Counted from the first letter of the stretch, positions 17,943-28,226 are shown. The stretch: 64,000 bases of DNA from Vampirovibrio chlorellavorus (GCA_001858525.1 LAPX01000003.1:1-64000), one strand, 5' to 3'. A program made the numbers and translations. Notes: a model not told the origin generated them from the letters alone.

Positions 17943-20798
17943 ATGCCTACTTCCACCCAATGGATCAAAATCACCGGCGCTCGGGTTAATAACCTGAAAA
18001 ACGTGAGCTGCGATTTGCCGCACGAGCAACTCTCAGTCATTACCGGCCCCTCCGGCTCCGGAAAATCTTCCCTGGCCTTCGATACCCTGTACGCGGAAGG
18101 GCAGCGACGCTACATTGAGTCCATGTCCTCCTATGCCCGGCAGTTCCTGGCCCGTATTGAAAAGCCGGACGTGGACAGCATTCAGCATATTCTGCCCGCC
18201 ATCGCCCTGGAGCAGAAGAATTCGGTCAAAAATGCCCGTTCTACCGTGGGTACGGCCACCGAGGTTTACGATTACCTGCGCTTGCTATACGCCAACGTGG
18301 GGCAAACCCGCTGCGATGCCTGCGGCGGTGATGTCAGTCGGGCCGATCCATTCAAAATCCAGAAAATTCTGCATGATTTTCCGGAAGGCCAGAAAGTGTT
18401 GCTGCTGGCTCCCGTGCAGCTTAAGGAATTCGGGGTAGACGAGCTGGTCAGGCAAGGCTTCTACCGGATTTATCGCAACGGGGAAATGCAGGATCTCAAC
18501 CAGGTGCGAGAAGAATTGTCCTCGCATGAGCTGGTGCGCATCGTCATCGATCGCCTGATCATCAAGCACAAAGCTTTGGGGGCTCGTTTGCTGGAATCCA
18601 TCCGCAGCGCTTTGGCCCTGGGCAATGGCAAAATCGAGGTACTCACGCTCGATAGCGGCGAAATGCAGCTCTTCCAGAATGAGTTTTCCTGCCTGAGCTG
18701 CCACAAGACGTTTATAGAACCCTTTGCCAATCTGTTTTCCTTCAACAGCCCCATGGGGGCTTGTCCCGCCTGTGAAGGCTTTGGCCGCATTATCGGTATC
18801 GATATGGACAAGGTCATTCCCAACAAAAACCTCAGTCTGGCCCAGGGGGCCATTCACCCTTTTACCAAGCCCAGCTACATTGATGGCTATGAGTATCTGG
18901 CTACCGAGGCCAAAAAGCGCAAAATCCCGCTGGATAAGCCCTGGAATGAGTTGACCGATGCCCAGAAAGCCTTTGTCATTGACGGGGGCGGCGAGTTTGA
19001 TGGTATTCGGGGCTTTTTCGACTGGTTGGAAACCAAGAAGTACAAGGTGCACGTGCGGGTCCTCTTAGCCAAGTACCGGGGCTATTACCCTTGCCCGGAT
19101 TGCTTGGGATCTCGCTTACGCCGGGATGCCTTGAACGTGCTGGTGCAGGGCAAGAATATTCTGGACATTGGGGAGATGCCGGTTTCCGAACTGGTGGGCT
19201 TCTTTGACGCGCTGACCTTGCCGCCCACTCACCAAACCATCGCCGAGCGACTGCTTCAGGAAATCAAAAGCCGGTTGGCCTATCTGAATGAAATGGGCCT
19301 CACTTATCTCACGCTCAGCCGACAGTTTCGCACCCTCTCCAATGGGGAGGCTCAGCGCATTAACTTATCCGCCGCCTTGGGCAGTGGTCTGACTGACACC
19401 TTGTACGTGCTGGATGAACCTACGGTGGGCCTGCACGCCCGGGATACCGAGCGGCTCATTCGCATTCTGCAAAAACTGCGAGATCAGGGCAATACCATTG
19501 TGGTGGTGGAGCATGACCCGGAAGTGATGCTGGCCGCCGATTACATTGTGGACATGGGACCTTCCGGCGGAGAGGACGGCGGGCGCATTGTCTATGAGGG
19601 CAAGCCCAAAGGCTTGCTGAAAGTGGCGTATTCTCAAACGGCCCGCTATCTGGCCAACCCGGATCTCCTGGTGCCATCCGCATTGGCGGCCAAATCAAGT
19701 GCGCCCAAAACGAGTGTGTCCAAAAAAGATAAAGCCAGCTCCAAAATGGCTCAGCCGGATTTTATTGAGATTCGGGGCGCCCGGGGCAACAACCTGAAAA
19801 ACCTGACCGTTCAATTTCCAGTCAACCAGCTGGTTTGTGTCAGCGGGGTGTCCGGTTCGGGAAAATCCACTCTGATTAAGCAAACCCTGTTTGCAGCCTA
19901 CGAGCACAGCCAGTCTCGCTCCTTGCAGTTGGATGAAGCCCCGCATGAGGAAATTGTGGGTCTGGAGCGATTCAAAGATGTGCTAATGGTGGATCAAAGT
20001 CCGCCGGGCCGTTCGGCACGGTCCAATCCGGTCACTTATGTGAAGGCCTATGATGACATTCGCAAACTGTTTGCCGAATCTCGCAAGGCCATGATTCTGG
20101 GAATTTCTCCCGGGCACTTTTCGTTCAATACCCCGGGCGGGCGCTGTGAGACCTGCGAAGGCCTGGGCACCTTAACTATCGATATGCAATTTATGGCCGA
20201 TGTGACCGTGATCTGCCACGATTGCCAGGGCCGACGCTTCAACCCCAACGTATTATCGGTTGAGGTTGAGGGTAAAAACATCAATGATATTTTGAATATG
20301 ACGGTGGATGAGGCGGTGCGCTTTTTCGCCAGTAGTCGAAAAATCAGCAACAAACTGGCTCCCCTGCAGGAAATTGGCTTGGGTTACCTCAAGCTGGGGC
20401 AGTCCACGGCCACCCTCTCCGGCGGGGAGGCACAACGCCTGAAGCTGGCCAGTTACTTGCCAGCGGGCCAAGTGGATATGGACAGCGTTCGGGTGTCCAA
20501 AGATCAATACCTGTTTTTGTTTGATGAACCCACCACTGGTTTGCACATGGCGGATATTGCCTTGCTGGTGCAGGCCTTCCGGCGCTTGGTGGCCGCCGGG
20601 CATTCCCTGATTGTGATTGAGCACAATATTGATTTTATAGCCCAGGCCGATTACGTGGTGGACATGGGGCCTGAAGGCGGCGCTGGGGGTGGGCAGGTGG
20701 TGGCTCAGGGTTCAATAGAAGCCATTATGGCCAGTGCGGACAGTGAAACCGGGGCCTTCCTCAAGAAGCGCTTGCAGACGCCCATTGCCAGCGTTTAA
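17943..20798 (+). CDS. uvrA: Excinuclease ABC subunit A
   Basis: UvrA is the damage-recognition ATPase of nucleotide excision repair. 951 aa with two ABC ATPase modules: first Walker [10 protein letters not shown] (about 35-43) and second GVSGSGKST (about 640), each with its LSxGEAQR signature and DEPTxGLH Walker B region. Zinc-binding pairs CLSC/CPAC and CETC/CHDC are present. The linker between modules holds a Ser/Lys/Ala-rich stretch near residues 580-610. I choose ATG 17943; a TTG at 17919 would add eight residues. It is divergent from the prepilins; no SOS box is evident in the shared upstream region. Confidence 0.97.
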   Translation: MPTSTQWIKITGARVNNLKNVSCDLPHEQLSVITGPSGSGKSSLAFDTLYAEGQRRYIESMSSYARQFLARIEKPDVDSIQHILPAIALEQKNSVKNARSTVGTATEVYDYLRLLYANVGQTRCDACGGDVSRADPFKIQKILHDFPEGQKVLLLAPVQLKEFGVDELVRQGFYRIYRNGEMQDLNQVREELSSHELVRIVIDRLIIKHKALGARLLESIRSALALGNGKIEVLTLDSGEMQLFQNEFSCLSCHKTFIEPFANLFSFNSPMGACPACEGFGRIIGIDMDKVIPNKNLSLAQGAIHPFTKPSYIDGYEYLATEAKKRKIPLDKPWNELTDAQKAFVIDGGGEFDGIRGFFDWLETKKYKVHVRVLLAKYRGYYPCPDCLGSRLRRDALNVLVQGKNILDIGEMPVSELVGFFDALTLPPTHQTIAERLLQEIKSRLAYLNEMGLTYLTLSRQFRTLSNGEAQRINLSAALGSGLTDTLYVLDEPTVGLHARDTERLIRILQKLRDQGNTIVVVEHDPEVMLAADYIVDMGPSGGEDGGRIVYEGKPKGLLKVAYSQTARYLANPDLLVPSALAAKSSAPKTSVSKKDKASSKMAQPDFIEIRGARGNNLKNLTVQFPVNQLVCVSGVSGSGKSTLIKQTLFAAYEHSQSRSLQLDEAPHEEIVGLERFKDVLMVDQSPPGRSARSNPVTYVKAYDDIRKLFAESRKAMILGISPGHFSFNTPGGRCETCEGLGTLTIDMQFMADVTVICHDCQGRRFNPNVLSVEVEGKNINDILNMTVDEAVRFFASSRKISNKLAPLQEIGLGYLKLGQSTATLSGGEAQRLKLASYLPAGQVDMDSVRVSKDQYLFLFDEPTTGLHMADIALLVQAFRRLVAAGHSLIVIEHNIDFIAQADYVVDMGPEGGAGGGQVVAQGSIEAIMASADSETGAFLKKRLQTPIASV

Positions 20799-20832
20799 GG
20801 GTCGGTGTTTATAACCAGCTCGCCGGATTTTT

Positions 20833-21657
20833 TTAGTTTCTTTTGCGGAATAATTGTTTGCCAGCCCGGCCCAGTAAGTCCCAGCCCACTTGTGCTGGTA
20901 GCCCCCCGGTGACCGCATTGACGGAGGTATTCACCCACATTTCCTGCTGGTGGCTCTCATCAATTTTGAAATCGCAGTAACTTTGAAACCAGGTGTTAAT
21001 GGCCGTCCCCAAGGTGTCGCTGTCCGCCTGAAAGGTCATGGCAATCAGCCGGGCCATATAGTCGGCATCATCTTTGAGGGGGCCTGTTTCCAGTACGGTG
21101 GCCAGGTATTTTGGCAGGTGCCCATTGTCCAGAATCATCAGCATGCGGTGGGTGGTGGCGATGATGTCTTCCGGTAAAAACATGCTGCCCTGAAAAACGT
21201 CACGCCGGGTTAATTTGCGCTGATCCGGATTTTTACGCAAGCGCTCCAAAGCGGCTTGCTGATAACTTTCATATCGACACTGAGAGAACTTGAATCCTTC
21301 CAGGCTGAACAGTGTTTTGGAGACTAGAAATCGGCTCAAGGCCTGCTCTTGGGGCAGGTGATCCTCTGCGTCCATGGCCGCCAATAGCGACAACAGTTGG
21401 CCTTCGGCTTGCTGCAACGTTAATTTGGGATGCAGATAACGCAGCCAGCCCTTCAGCAATTTACCGGCGCCCTTGCCGGTTTCATAAGCGGAGACTTGGG
21501 ACAGAAGGGCTTGTTCGCTTTCCGCTCTGGCCTGCTCCCATTTTTTACGAGACTGGCTCAAAACCCGTTGAGCGATGGCTGTGCTGATGGTGGAAAACAG
21601 GTTGCCTTTGCTGAGCGTTTTTTTCAATTGCTTCCCGGAAAATCCCAAAATGCCCAT
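20833..21657 (-). CDS. Hypothetical helical protein, 274 aa
   Basis: ATG 21657 with AGGAT upstream is preferred; the frame extends to 21768 but without a ribosome site and across the stop of the upstream gene. All-helical, with many Gln, Leu, Lys and Arg; no signal peptide and no catalytic motif. A segment near residues 205-225 (DADYMARLIAMTFQADSDTL) might pack against a membrane. The gene follows the secreted protein gene at 21713 on the same strand with a 55-base gap, so they may be cotranscribed. Function unknown. Confidence 0.75.
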   Translation of the reverse strand: MGILGFSGKQLKKTLSKGNLFSTISTAIAQRVLSQSRKKWEQARAESEQALLSQVSAYETGKGAGKLLKGWLRYLHPKLTLQQAEGQLLSLLAAMDAEDHLPQEQALSRFLVSKTLFSLEGFKFSQCRYESYQQAALERLRKNPDQRKLTRRDVFQGSMFLPEDIIATTHRMLMILDNGHLPKYLATVLETGPLKDDADYMARLIAMTFQADSDTLGTAINTWFQSYCDFKIDESHQQEMWVNTSVNAVTGGLPAQVGWDLLGRAGKQLFRKRN

Positions 21658-21712
21658 GGCTGTGTCATCCTGTTTGCTGCGTCTATTGCAACAGTATACC
21701 GGATGATGGTTT

Positions 21713-22771
21713 TTAATAGGGGATAATGCGGGTGGATGTGCCAAATGGCGGAAAAGTGGTGGTGCCATAAGGACGGTAAGGCTGAGCGTTCAAGGTCATG
21801 CCACCGGGATAGGTATTGGGATAAGCATTTGGGTAAGAATAAGGGTAAGCGGGATTGTAGCCATAGGGCACCTGAGCGGGGATTTGGCCATAGGCGTTGG
21901 TGCCGAATCCGTTGTTACCATAACCGTAGGGCGTTCCATACGGATTGTACCCGGAGGGATTGTTGTAGTAACCGTTTTGTGGGGTCATGGCGTTGTTACC
22001 CCGGTTGAGATAATAACTGCCAGCAACCGCTCCAGCCATCATGGCCAATCCGGCCAACCCTTGACCAATGGCAGCCATTTTAGAAGGGCCAGTTTGTTGC
22101 CCGCTGGTGGGGTCGCTGGAATAGCTGTCAGTGTTTCGGTTGGGCTGATCCTGAAAGAAGGGATCGTTGGCAAACGGGTCATCCTCGCTCTGCCAAAAGT
22201 GTTTTTTCTTGGTTGATGCACTGGATGGCGGCAAGTTGGCCATGGCGGGGGCGGCAGGGCTGCTGACCGTTGGCCGGTTGGTGGCGCCTTTGCCGGTTGA
22301 GGGCTGAGTGCTAACCGGTTTTTCCGCTTGCATTTTGGCCTGTAAGTCGGCGGCGGCTTTGGCGGCCTGACTGGGGAACAACCGGGCCATATCGCCAAGC
22401 AATTCACCGGCGTCCTGAAATTTGGGCTCACCGTATAACACGGCTTGCAGGGCGTTCAGGCGCTGGGTGAGTGGCATTCCCGCTTTGGGTGTGATGAGTA
22501 GTTGTTTTTCCACACTGCTGATAAAGGGTTCAGCGGGTTTCAGTTTTTCGTCCAAAGCGGCTTGTTCCGCGTTGGGGGAAGCTGGCTGATTCGCGATGGA
22601 TGGGGTTGCCACGGGTGCGGTTGCCGCTGGGGCGCTGTGATCAATGAGCGGTTTGGCCTGCCAGTCGGCAGCAAAATCTGAATTGGCCCAGCAAGGGGCA
22701 AGCCCGCTGGCCACAAAGCTCAGCAGGGTAACGATCGCACAGAATTTTTGAGTGGCTGTATGAGGAAACAC
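21713..22771 (-). CDS. Secreted protein with Tyr/Asn/Pro/Gly-rich tail, 352 aa
   Basis: A Sec signal peptide is clear (basic start, hydrophobic core, cleavage near CWANS-D at about residue 30). Residues 35-200 are Ala/Pro/Gln-rich and include a helical segment. A hydrophobic Gly/Ala stretch near 235-255 could be a membrane anchor. The last 90 residues repeat Tyr-Asn-Pro-Gly units (YNPYGTPYGYGNNGFG), as in many surface or adhesive proteins. No enzymatic motif. The function is unknown; surface location is an inference. Confidence 0.8.
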   Translation of the reverse strand: MFPHTATQKFCAIVTLLSFVASGLAPCWANSDFAADWQAKPLIDHSAPAATAPVATPSIANQPASPNAEQAALDEKLKPAEPFISSVEKQLLITPKAGMPLTQRLNALQAVLYGEPKFQDAGELLGDMARLFPSQAAKAAADLQAKMQAEKPVSTQPSTGKGATNRPTVSSPAAPAMANLPPSSASTKKKHFWQSEDDPFANDPFFQDQPNRNTDSYSSDPTSGQQTGPSKMAAIGQGLAGLAMMAGAVAGSYYLNRGNNAMTPQNGYYNNPSGYNPYGTPYGYGNNGFGTNAYGQIPAQVPYGYNPAYPYSYPNAYPNTYPGGMTLNAQPYRPYGTTTFPPFGTSTRIIPY

Positions 22772-22921
22772 GGCTGCGTCCTTTTCGGTGAGGCGTCTGA
22801 TAGATCAATAAAAGTGACTGAACCCAAATTGTTGCCATGGGCGCCGGGCTATAACTTTCCCGTTGTTTATTCAAAATGTACGTGATGAAGCCCAGTTTCC
22901 AAATACAACGGGGTTTGCCTT

Positions 22922-24028
22922 TTATCGTGGATTACCAGTCACTTCAATATCATCATAATTACCGTTTTTCGCTTGGTTTAGCTTTTCCAGCTGTGTTGGG
23001 GAAAGATGGTCTGGTTTTTCTAGAAAGGTTTGGATAAGTGCGTATTTCCAAATAGATTCTTTTAATCTTATAGTGCTGTCAATGAGTTGCTCTATTTGTG
23101 TGTTATTCAGTAAATGCAGTTTTTTTACAAAGTCATTAATGGCTAAAAGCTTTGGATATACTTCGGAGTGGCGCACCACTGCATTAATGAGTTGGTCTTT
23201 TTGTCTATCATTCACTAAATTTAGATTCTCGCCTTTGGTAAAGCCACGCAATGCTGTTCTACTTAAGTGAGCATCCTGTATGCTGGTAGTTGCATTAATG
23301 AGTTGGTTTTTTTGTTCGCTATTCAGTAAATGCAGTTTTGCAATAAAATCCCTAAATGCTTGTATTTTCCAGATGTTCTCTTCTTGGTTAACAATGTGGT
23401 CAATCAGTTGTTTTTTTTCAACCTCATTGAGCAAGCTTAAATTCATGGCAAAGTTCCGTTGGATTTCTGCCTTCAATTTTGTACTTTTTAAGTCTTTGGT
23501 AAAGTTGATGAGTTGTTGACGTTGCTCTTGAGAGAGTGTTGCCAGGTTGGAGAATAATTGTTGAATGAAAGGAGGGGAAAAGAGTGAGCTTTGTTCTTTC
23601 AGTGTGCTTTTGATCGTCTTGTAATAATCGTGGGAGTCAATAGCTTTTCTGAATACTAGATTAGCCGCTTTTAGGGAGGAGAGGTTCAAATAATCAATCA
23701 GAGCAACGTTGGACTGCATGGATGCCGAAATTTTCAGTAGAAGGTCTTCAGGCATGTCGGCGAGGGAGCGCCCGGATGTTTCTGAGGTTGGCTCATTTTC
23801 AGGTTCACGCTGAGCACTTGAACTCTTCTCTTCCGAAGTGCTGGCTGCTGTCAGATGATTTCTTTGAAAGCGATCAAGCCCGTTATTTTGCTGGGGAACC
23901 CGTGGCTTACTTGGTTGATCTTCTTTCCTGAGGGGATTTCCTGAAGTAGAAGGGCTGGATGTTGTCGGTTCTTTTGGTGTTTGCAGACTAAAGCAGCTTT
24001 TAAACCAATGGGCGGCAGAGACAGGCAT
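22922..24028 (-). CDS. F-box-like protein with C-terminal helical repeats
   Basis: 368 aa, visibly AT-richer than neighbours. Residues 1-85 are Ser/Pro/Thr-rich and disordered. Residues about 88-132 read LADMPEDLLLKISASMQSN followed by LNLSSLKAANLVFRKAI, matching the F-box pattern (LP-E-L--I, then a Leu/Val-rich helix with the R/K-F type end). Residues about 150-355 are a run of roughly 37-residue helical repeats built on LxLLNxxQKxQLIN, which could form a substrate-binding solenoid. F-box proteins recruit substrates to eukaryotic SCF ubiquitin ligases; in bacteria they are effectors injected into host cells. No signal peptide is present, so a dedicated secretion system would be needed. Function is inferred from the pattern only. 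Confidence 0.7.
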   Translation of the reverse strand: MPVSAAHWFKSCFSLQTPKEPTTSSPSTSGNPLRKEDQPSKPRVPQQNNGLDRFQRNHLTAASTSEEKSSSAQREPENEPTSETSGRSLADMPEDLLLKISASMQSNVALIDYLNLSSLKAANLVFRKAIDSHDYYKTIKSTLKEQSSLFSPPFIQQLFSNLATLSQEQRQQLINFTKDLKSTKLKAEIQRNFAMNLSLLNEVEKKQLIDHIVNQEENIWKIQAFRDFIAKLHLLNSEQKNQLINATTSIQDAHLSRTALRGFTKGENLNLVNDRQKDQLINAVVRHSEVYPKLLAINDFVKKLHLLNNTQIEQLIDSTIRLKESIWKYALIQTFLEKPDHLSPTQLEKLNQAKNGNYDDIEVTGNPR

Positions 24029-24211
24029 TAGGAATTCTTTCTATCATTTAAAACGGCAAGTTAAAAATGGTAAGGCTTAAAGTGATTTTTTGCTTTAGGG
24101 GCAATTCATTTAGGACTTTAAGTAGAAAGGTAAATTAAAGTTGTCATGCTTTTTTAACACAGTCAGATTGAGGTCTCGTGTTGAGGTTCGGCTAATTGCT
24201 TCCTGCCTTGT

Positions 24212-24676
24212 TTAGGCGCCGTTGCCGTATTTCCCCAAATAAAGCCCGTTGGCATTGGCGAATTCTTCGGGCCAGTCTTTCAGCAACTGCTTTAGGGCCA
24301 CATGCGGTTCCACCTGCATTTTTTGAACTTCTTCTAAAGTGAAAAAGCCCATATCATTCAGGTTTTCATCCAGGGTCATGGTGGGGGTGCCGCTGATGTA
24401 ACGCGCCTGCATAAACACATCAATGGTGTGTTTAATCTCCCCGGCAGCGTCCGTCAGCAAAAAGTCCGCCAGATACAGCGTTTTCTCAATGGCCACATTC
24501 AGGTCAATTTCTTCTTTCATTTCCCGCACGGCACATTCTTCCAGACCTTCATTCAACTCCAGCGTGCCGCCGGGGAAAACCCAAAAGGGCCGGTTATTTT
24601 GCCGCACCAGCAGCAATTTGTTGTCGTGGATCAACACCACACCCAGACGTACTTTGAAGTTGTAATTTTGAGACAT
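24212..24676 (-). CDS. Nudix hydrolase
   Basis: 154 aa. The Nudix box is complete: GGTLELNEGLEECAVREMKE followed by E, giving the Gx5Ex7REUxEE pattern that binds divalent metal and cleaves a nucleoside diphosphate linked to another moiety. The N-terminal strand KVRLGVVLIHDNKLLLVRQN is typical. Substrate cannot be told from sequence. A lipoprotein gene lies 27 bases upstream on the same strand. Confidence 0.92.
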   Translation of the reverse strand: MSQNYNFKVRLGVVLIHDNKLLLVRQNNRPFWVFPGGTLELNEGLEECAVREMKEEIDLNVAIEKTLYLADFLLTDAAGEIKHTIDVFMQARYISGTPTMTLDENLNDMGFFTLEEVQKMQVEPHVALKQLLKDWPEEFANANGLYLGKYGNGA

Positions 24677-24703
24677 AAGCGGTTTTCCTTATTAAAAATT
24701 GGG

Positions 24704-24961
24704 TTAAAGACCGGCCGAGACTGGGTGGGATGAGGCGGGGTTGGTAACATCATCCGCATGTTGAATTTGTTGCAACCATTGGTGTTGGCTGGCTTGGGAG
24801 TTCCCTTGCCAACCGCCCAGGCCATGGCGCTTGTGCAGGTTAAAGCTACCAAAGCGACTGGCGGAGTTTGAAACGGCTGATGCGGGTACCGCCGGGGACT
24901 GAGCACAGCCAGTCAGACTCATTAGCAGGCAAGTAAATAAAAGCAGGCAATTTCGGGGCAT
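24704..24961 (-). CDS. Small predicted lipoprotein, 85 aa
   Basis: ATG 24961 gives a short basic start, a hydrophobic core and the lipobox LTGC, so the mature protein should be lipid-anchored at the envelope with about 65 residues. The mature part is Ser/Gln/His-rich with no domain. The frame extends to 25006 but that start would bury the signal peptide. It precedes the Nudix gene on the same strand and is divergent from the gene at 25060. Confidence 0.65.
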   Translation of the reverse strand: MPRNCLLLFTCLLMSLTGCAQSPAVPASAVSNSASRFGSFNLHKRHGLGGWQGNSQASQHQWLQQIQHADDVTNPASSHPVSAGL

Positions 24962-25059
24962 AGGCTGATTGGGTCCGATTCCATCGGTTTGTATCGATGG
25001 ACCCATTAAACCACCCTGAACACGGAGAGGCCAGTTTTCAGGGCAGAAGGCCGCTTTTA

Positions 25060-25989
25060 ATGAATTGCGAATTCTGTAGCAACAAAGTGCGTCAAATTGT
25101 TTTTATGCCTATACAAAAGGGACGGGGCAAGATACGTATGGTATTTGATGGCTTGAATGGCCAGTCTTATCAGTATGCGGGCGGCATGCCGACGGTTATT
25201 GATGTGGGAAAAATGGTGTCTCCGGGTAAGCCTGCGCACAGCAAAAGCGGCACGGAAACCTGGGCCTTGAGCGCGGCCAATCTGGCGGTGCATCAAGGGC
25301 TGGCCCATAAAATTGATAAGCTATCAGCCAAATCAGCTCACGCTCCTCAATCGACTGCTTCTCCGGCGCCTCGGGGCTACGCTCAATGGTTGGGTCTGGG
25401 AACCGAGCAGGTCAAGGCCAGTGAATTCAGCTGGAATCGTTTGGGGCAAACTGTGTCGGGCAACTTGACCGGCAAGGGTGTACCTGCGGCGGGCGCTGAT
25501 TTTTCAGCCAAGACCTTTGCCAAGGAGACCTTAGTCGATCGTAATTTCAAGCCGGTCAAAGATCTGGTGACGGGGCAGTCTGCGGGAACCCGGGGACAGG
25601 GCTTGTTCAATGCCACAGGTTTGGGCCTGGTGGGCGTGGATGTGTTTCGCCATAGCCGGGACGCTTACAAAGACGCCAAAGCGCAAGGGGATGGCGTGGT
25701 AGGCACCACAGTGGCCACAGCCACGGCGACCGGAAAATATTCTCTGCGCAGCGCCGTTAGTTGGGAGGCCGCAGGTCTGGGCTTTTCTCTGGGTAAGGCT
25801 TTAGCGCCTATTAGTATTAAAGGGGTGCCCGTGGGCGGGGTGCTGACTGGGGCCTTAACCGGTATGTTCGGCCAAAAAGCGGCTGATAAAGTTTTGAAAA
25901 CTGGCGATCACGATCCGGTGCAACAGCGCAAAGCCTTGAAGGAAAGCGTGAAAGCGGCTCCTTCTAAAGCACTGCCCGCCGAGGAATAA
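25060..25989 (+). CDS. Unknown protein, 309 aa
   Basis: I choose ATG 25060, preceded by AGAAGG; ATG 25138 is an alternative that would drop the N-terminal CEFC motif. The middle holds Ala/Gly/Ser/Thr-rich sequence with two hydrophobic segments (about 200-215 and 245-285) that might insert in a membrane; the ends are basic. The overall composition, including a Gly-rich helix near the C-terminus, resembles other lineage-specific proteins in this window, for example the one at 35735. No domain recognised. Confidence 0.75.
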   Translation: MNCEFCSNKVRQIVFMPIQKGRGKIRMVFDGLNGQSYQYAGGMPTVIDVGKMVSPGKPAHSKSGTETWALSAANLAVHQGLAHKIDKLSAKSAHAPQSTASPAPRGYAQWLGLGTEQVKASEFSWNRLGQTVSGNLTGKGVPAAGADFSAKTFAKETLVDRNFKPVKDLVTGQSAGTRGQGLFNATGLGLVGVDVFRHSRDAYKDAKAQGDGVVGTTVATATATGKYSLRSAVSWEAAGLGFSLGKALAPISIKGVPVGGVLTGALTGMFGQKAADKVLKTGDHDPVQQRKALKESVKAAPSKALPAEE

Positions 25990-26038
25990 GTCCGACGCTT
26001 CCGCAGTGGCCCTGACAAATCAGGCCCCTGTTAATCCT

Positions 26039-26066
26039 GAGGGATTACTCAAGAGGGATTACTCAA
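26039..26066. repeat. Tandem 14-bp direct repeat
   Basis: Two exact copies of GAGGGATTACTCAA lie side by side between the unknown gene at 25060 and wecB. Too short to assign; it could be slippage or a binding site upstream of wecB. Confidence 0.7.
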
Positions 26067-26123
26067 GCGGACAGTTACGGGCATTCGTGTGCGCTGTATA
26101 ATAAAGGCGTTTCCAAAGTCGGT

Positions 26124-27317
26124 ATGGGGCTTGCCATTGTGTCCAAACCCGCGTCCAAACCCGCGTCCAAATCCGCGTCCAAATCCGCCAAACTGAAAGT
26201 GTTGACTGTTTTCGGCACCCGTCCGGAAGCCATTAAAATGGCCCCGGTGGTCAACGCTTTGGCTGCCTGCCCGCAGGAATTTGAATCGGTGGTCTGTGTG
26301 ACTGCCCAACACCGGGAAATGCTGGATCAGGTGCTGGATCTGTTTCAAATTCGGCCCGATTACGATTTGAACCTGATGAAACCCAATCAGGATCTGTTTC
26401 AAATTACCACCAATGTGCTGATGGGCATGAAAGAGGTTCTGGAAAAGGAAGCGCCCGATGTGGTGCTGGTGCACGGGGATACCACCACCACCATGGCCAC
26501 CTCTTTGGCCGCTTTTTACAAGCAAATCCCGGTGGGCCACGTGGAAGCCGGTTTGCGTACTTGGGACAAGTATTACCCCTTCCCGGAAGAGATTAACCGG
26601 GTGGTCACCGATGGAATCGCCACCCTGTATTTTGCGCCCACCGAGCGCTCCCGACAAAACCTTTTAAAAACCGGGGCCCGGGACGCCCAAGTATTCATGA
26701 CCGGTAATACGGTTATCGATGCCCTGTTGTACACCTTGCACAAGCCCAACCCGAATGGGCATCTGCCCATCACCCTGGATGCCAGCAAGCGCCTGATTCT
26801 GGTGACGGTGCATCGTCGGGAAAACTTTGGGGAACCCATGCAGGAAATTTGCCGGGCCCTGAAAGAAATAATTACCGAAGATCCTTCTCTGGAAATGGTT
26901 ATTCCGGTGCATCCCAACCCCAATGTGCGGGGCATTGTGCACCAGACTTTGGGTGATTTGGGCCGTATTCACCTGATTGACCCCTTGGACTATGAGCCCT
27001 TTTGCCGTCTGATGGAACGGGCGGACATCATTCTGACTGACTCTGGTGGGGTTCAGGAGGAGGCACCCTCTCTGCGCAAGCCGGTTTTGGTGCTTCGAGA
27101 TGAGACTGAACGACCGGAAGCCGTGGAAATGGGCACGGTGAAGCTGGTAGGTCCGCACTATGACAAAATTTTAAGTGAAACCCGCCGACTCCTGACAGAT
27201 GACACTGCCTACCAGTCTATGGCCCGGGCCATTAATCCCTATGGCGACGGTAAATCATCTCAGCGCATTTTGGATGCTTTACGGGCGTTTCATGAGAATC
27301 CGACACTTTTTCGGTAG
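26124..27317 (+). CDS. wecB: UDP-N-acetylglucosamine 2-epimerase (non-hydrolysing)
   Basis: Interconverts UDP-GlcNAc and UDP-ManNAc for surface polysaccharide synthesis. Motifs of the family are intact: FGTRPEAIKMAPVV near residue 31, HRRENFGEPM in the middle and TDSGGVQEEAPSLRKPVLVL near 300. The first 24 residues are an extra Ser/Lys/Pro/Ala extension coded by four 12-bp repeats, ahead of the true domain start LKVLTVFGTR. The ribosome site before ATG 26124 is weak; GTG 26139 within the extension is possible. It stands alone here; a sugar transferase for a similar pathway lies at 48517. Confidence 0.95.
   Translation: MGLAIVSKPASKPASKSASKSAKLKVLTVFGTRPEAIKMAPVVNALAACPQEFESVVCVTAQHREMLDQVLDLFQIRPDYDLNLMKPNQDLFQITTNVLMGMKEVLEKEAPDVVLVHGDTTTTMATSLAAFYKQIPVGHVEAGLRTWDKYYPFPEEINRVVTDGIATLYFAPTERSRQNLLKTGARDAQVFMTGNTVIDALLYTLHKPNPNGHLPITLDASKRLILVTVHRRENFGEPMQEICRALKEIITEDPSLEMVIPVHPNPNVRGIVHQTLGDLGRIHLIDPLDYEPFCRLMERADIILTDSGGVQEEAPSLRKPVLVLRDETERPEAVEMGTVKLVGPHYDKILSETRRLLTDDTAYQSMARAINPYGDGKSSQRILDALRAFHENPTLFR
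26145..26192. repeat. Four 12-bp tandem repeats in the wecB 5' end
   Basis: About four copies of a TCCAAACCCGCG-like unit encode SKPA/SKSA residues in the N-terminal extension of WecB. In-frame unit length means copy-number change would not break the protein. Confidence 0.7.
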
Positions 27318-27358
27318 AATATTCTCCAGCCCTTATTCAAATTAGAAGGTAAAGTTAC

Positions 27359-28189
27359 ATGATTTCCTCCCTGTTGCTGGGGTTGCTTCCCCGTTTTAAA
27401 AAAATTGTGGCCCTTTTGGCGCTGAGTGCTTTGTTTCCTCTGGCGGCCTTTGCCAAAACGCCGGATAGCACCTATGCCTACGTGGCCCGAGTGTTTGACA
27501 AACTACAATCGCACTGGGAAACGCAGGTGTATGCCAACCAGTTATCCGATAACGTGCTGACCTTCGTGCTGGATGAAGATGGTGGTCTGCACAGCAGCGG
27601 TCTGAACGTGGGAGCCAACACCGATTCCGGCCGGGCCATGCTGTCTTACTTGAAAAATAATGCCCCTTTTGGCCCTTTCCCCACGGGCTTGCAAGGCAGT
27701 CAGCTGGAGTTCAAATTCAAGCTGGACTCTGGTAGCTTGCAAATGGTCAGCTATCAACTACTGCCCAAGCCCAACAAGGATTCCGTCATTGCCTTTGCCT
27801 CCCCAATGGCCAATCAGCCGCAACCGGTGTCATTGTTCTACACCCGGGTGGGTGTCCCTGGTAAGGTTTGGGACAAACCTGCCAGCGCCTCCAGCACCGA
27901 AGACGCCATGACCGCTTACGTGGAGCAGGTGCGTCAACAGGTGAAAAACAACTGGCAACTGCCCCAGGATTATAACTTTCAGCGCACCATTGCCGTGCTG
28001 ATGATTGATCGTGATGGCACCCTGCTCGGTTCCAGCATCAAGCAATCTTCTGGTGATGCCACGGTGGACAAGGCGGCCCTGAATGCCATCAACACCGCTG
28101 GATCGTTTCCGGTAGCACCGGCCACTGTGCCTTCCTTGCCCGTTACCATTGAGTATATCTTCGAGCCGGTGCTCACCAGTGCGGAATAA
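27359..28189 (+). CDS. Secreted protein with two TonB C-terminal-like domains
   Basis: 276 aa with a Sec signal peptide ending near AAFA-KT (about residue 32). Two regions look like the TonB/TolA C-terminal fold, each with a Tyr-rich helix, then strands: about 40-110 (YVARVFDKLQSHWETQ) and about 180-275 (YVEQVRQQVKNNWQLP ... KAALNAINTAGSFPVAP). TonB C-terminal domains bind outer-membrane partners and carry energy from the inner membrane. Here there is no membrane anchor or ExbBD nearby, so the role may be structural. AGAAGG precedes the ATG at 27359. Likely cut off by the hairpin at 28357. Confidence 0.8.
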   Translation: MISSLLLGLLPRFKKIVALLALSALFPLAAFAKTPDSTYAYVARVFDKLQSHWETQVYANQLSDNVLTFVLDEDGGLHSSGLNVGANTDSGRAMLSYLKNNAPFGPFPTGLQGSQLEFKFKLDSGSLQMVSYQLLPKPNKDSVIAFASPMANQPQPVSLFYTRVGVPGKVWDKPASASSTEDAMTAYVEQVRQQVKNNWQLPQDYNFQRTIAVLMIDRDGTLLGSSIKQSSGDATVDKAALNAINTAGSFPVAPATVPSLPVTIEYIFEPVLTSAE

Positions 28190-28226
28190 GTATTGCTTTT
28201 AAGGCGGGCGCATTCATTCAAGATTC

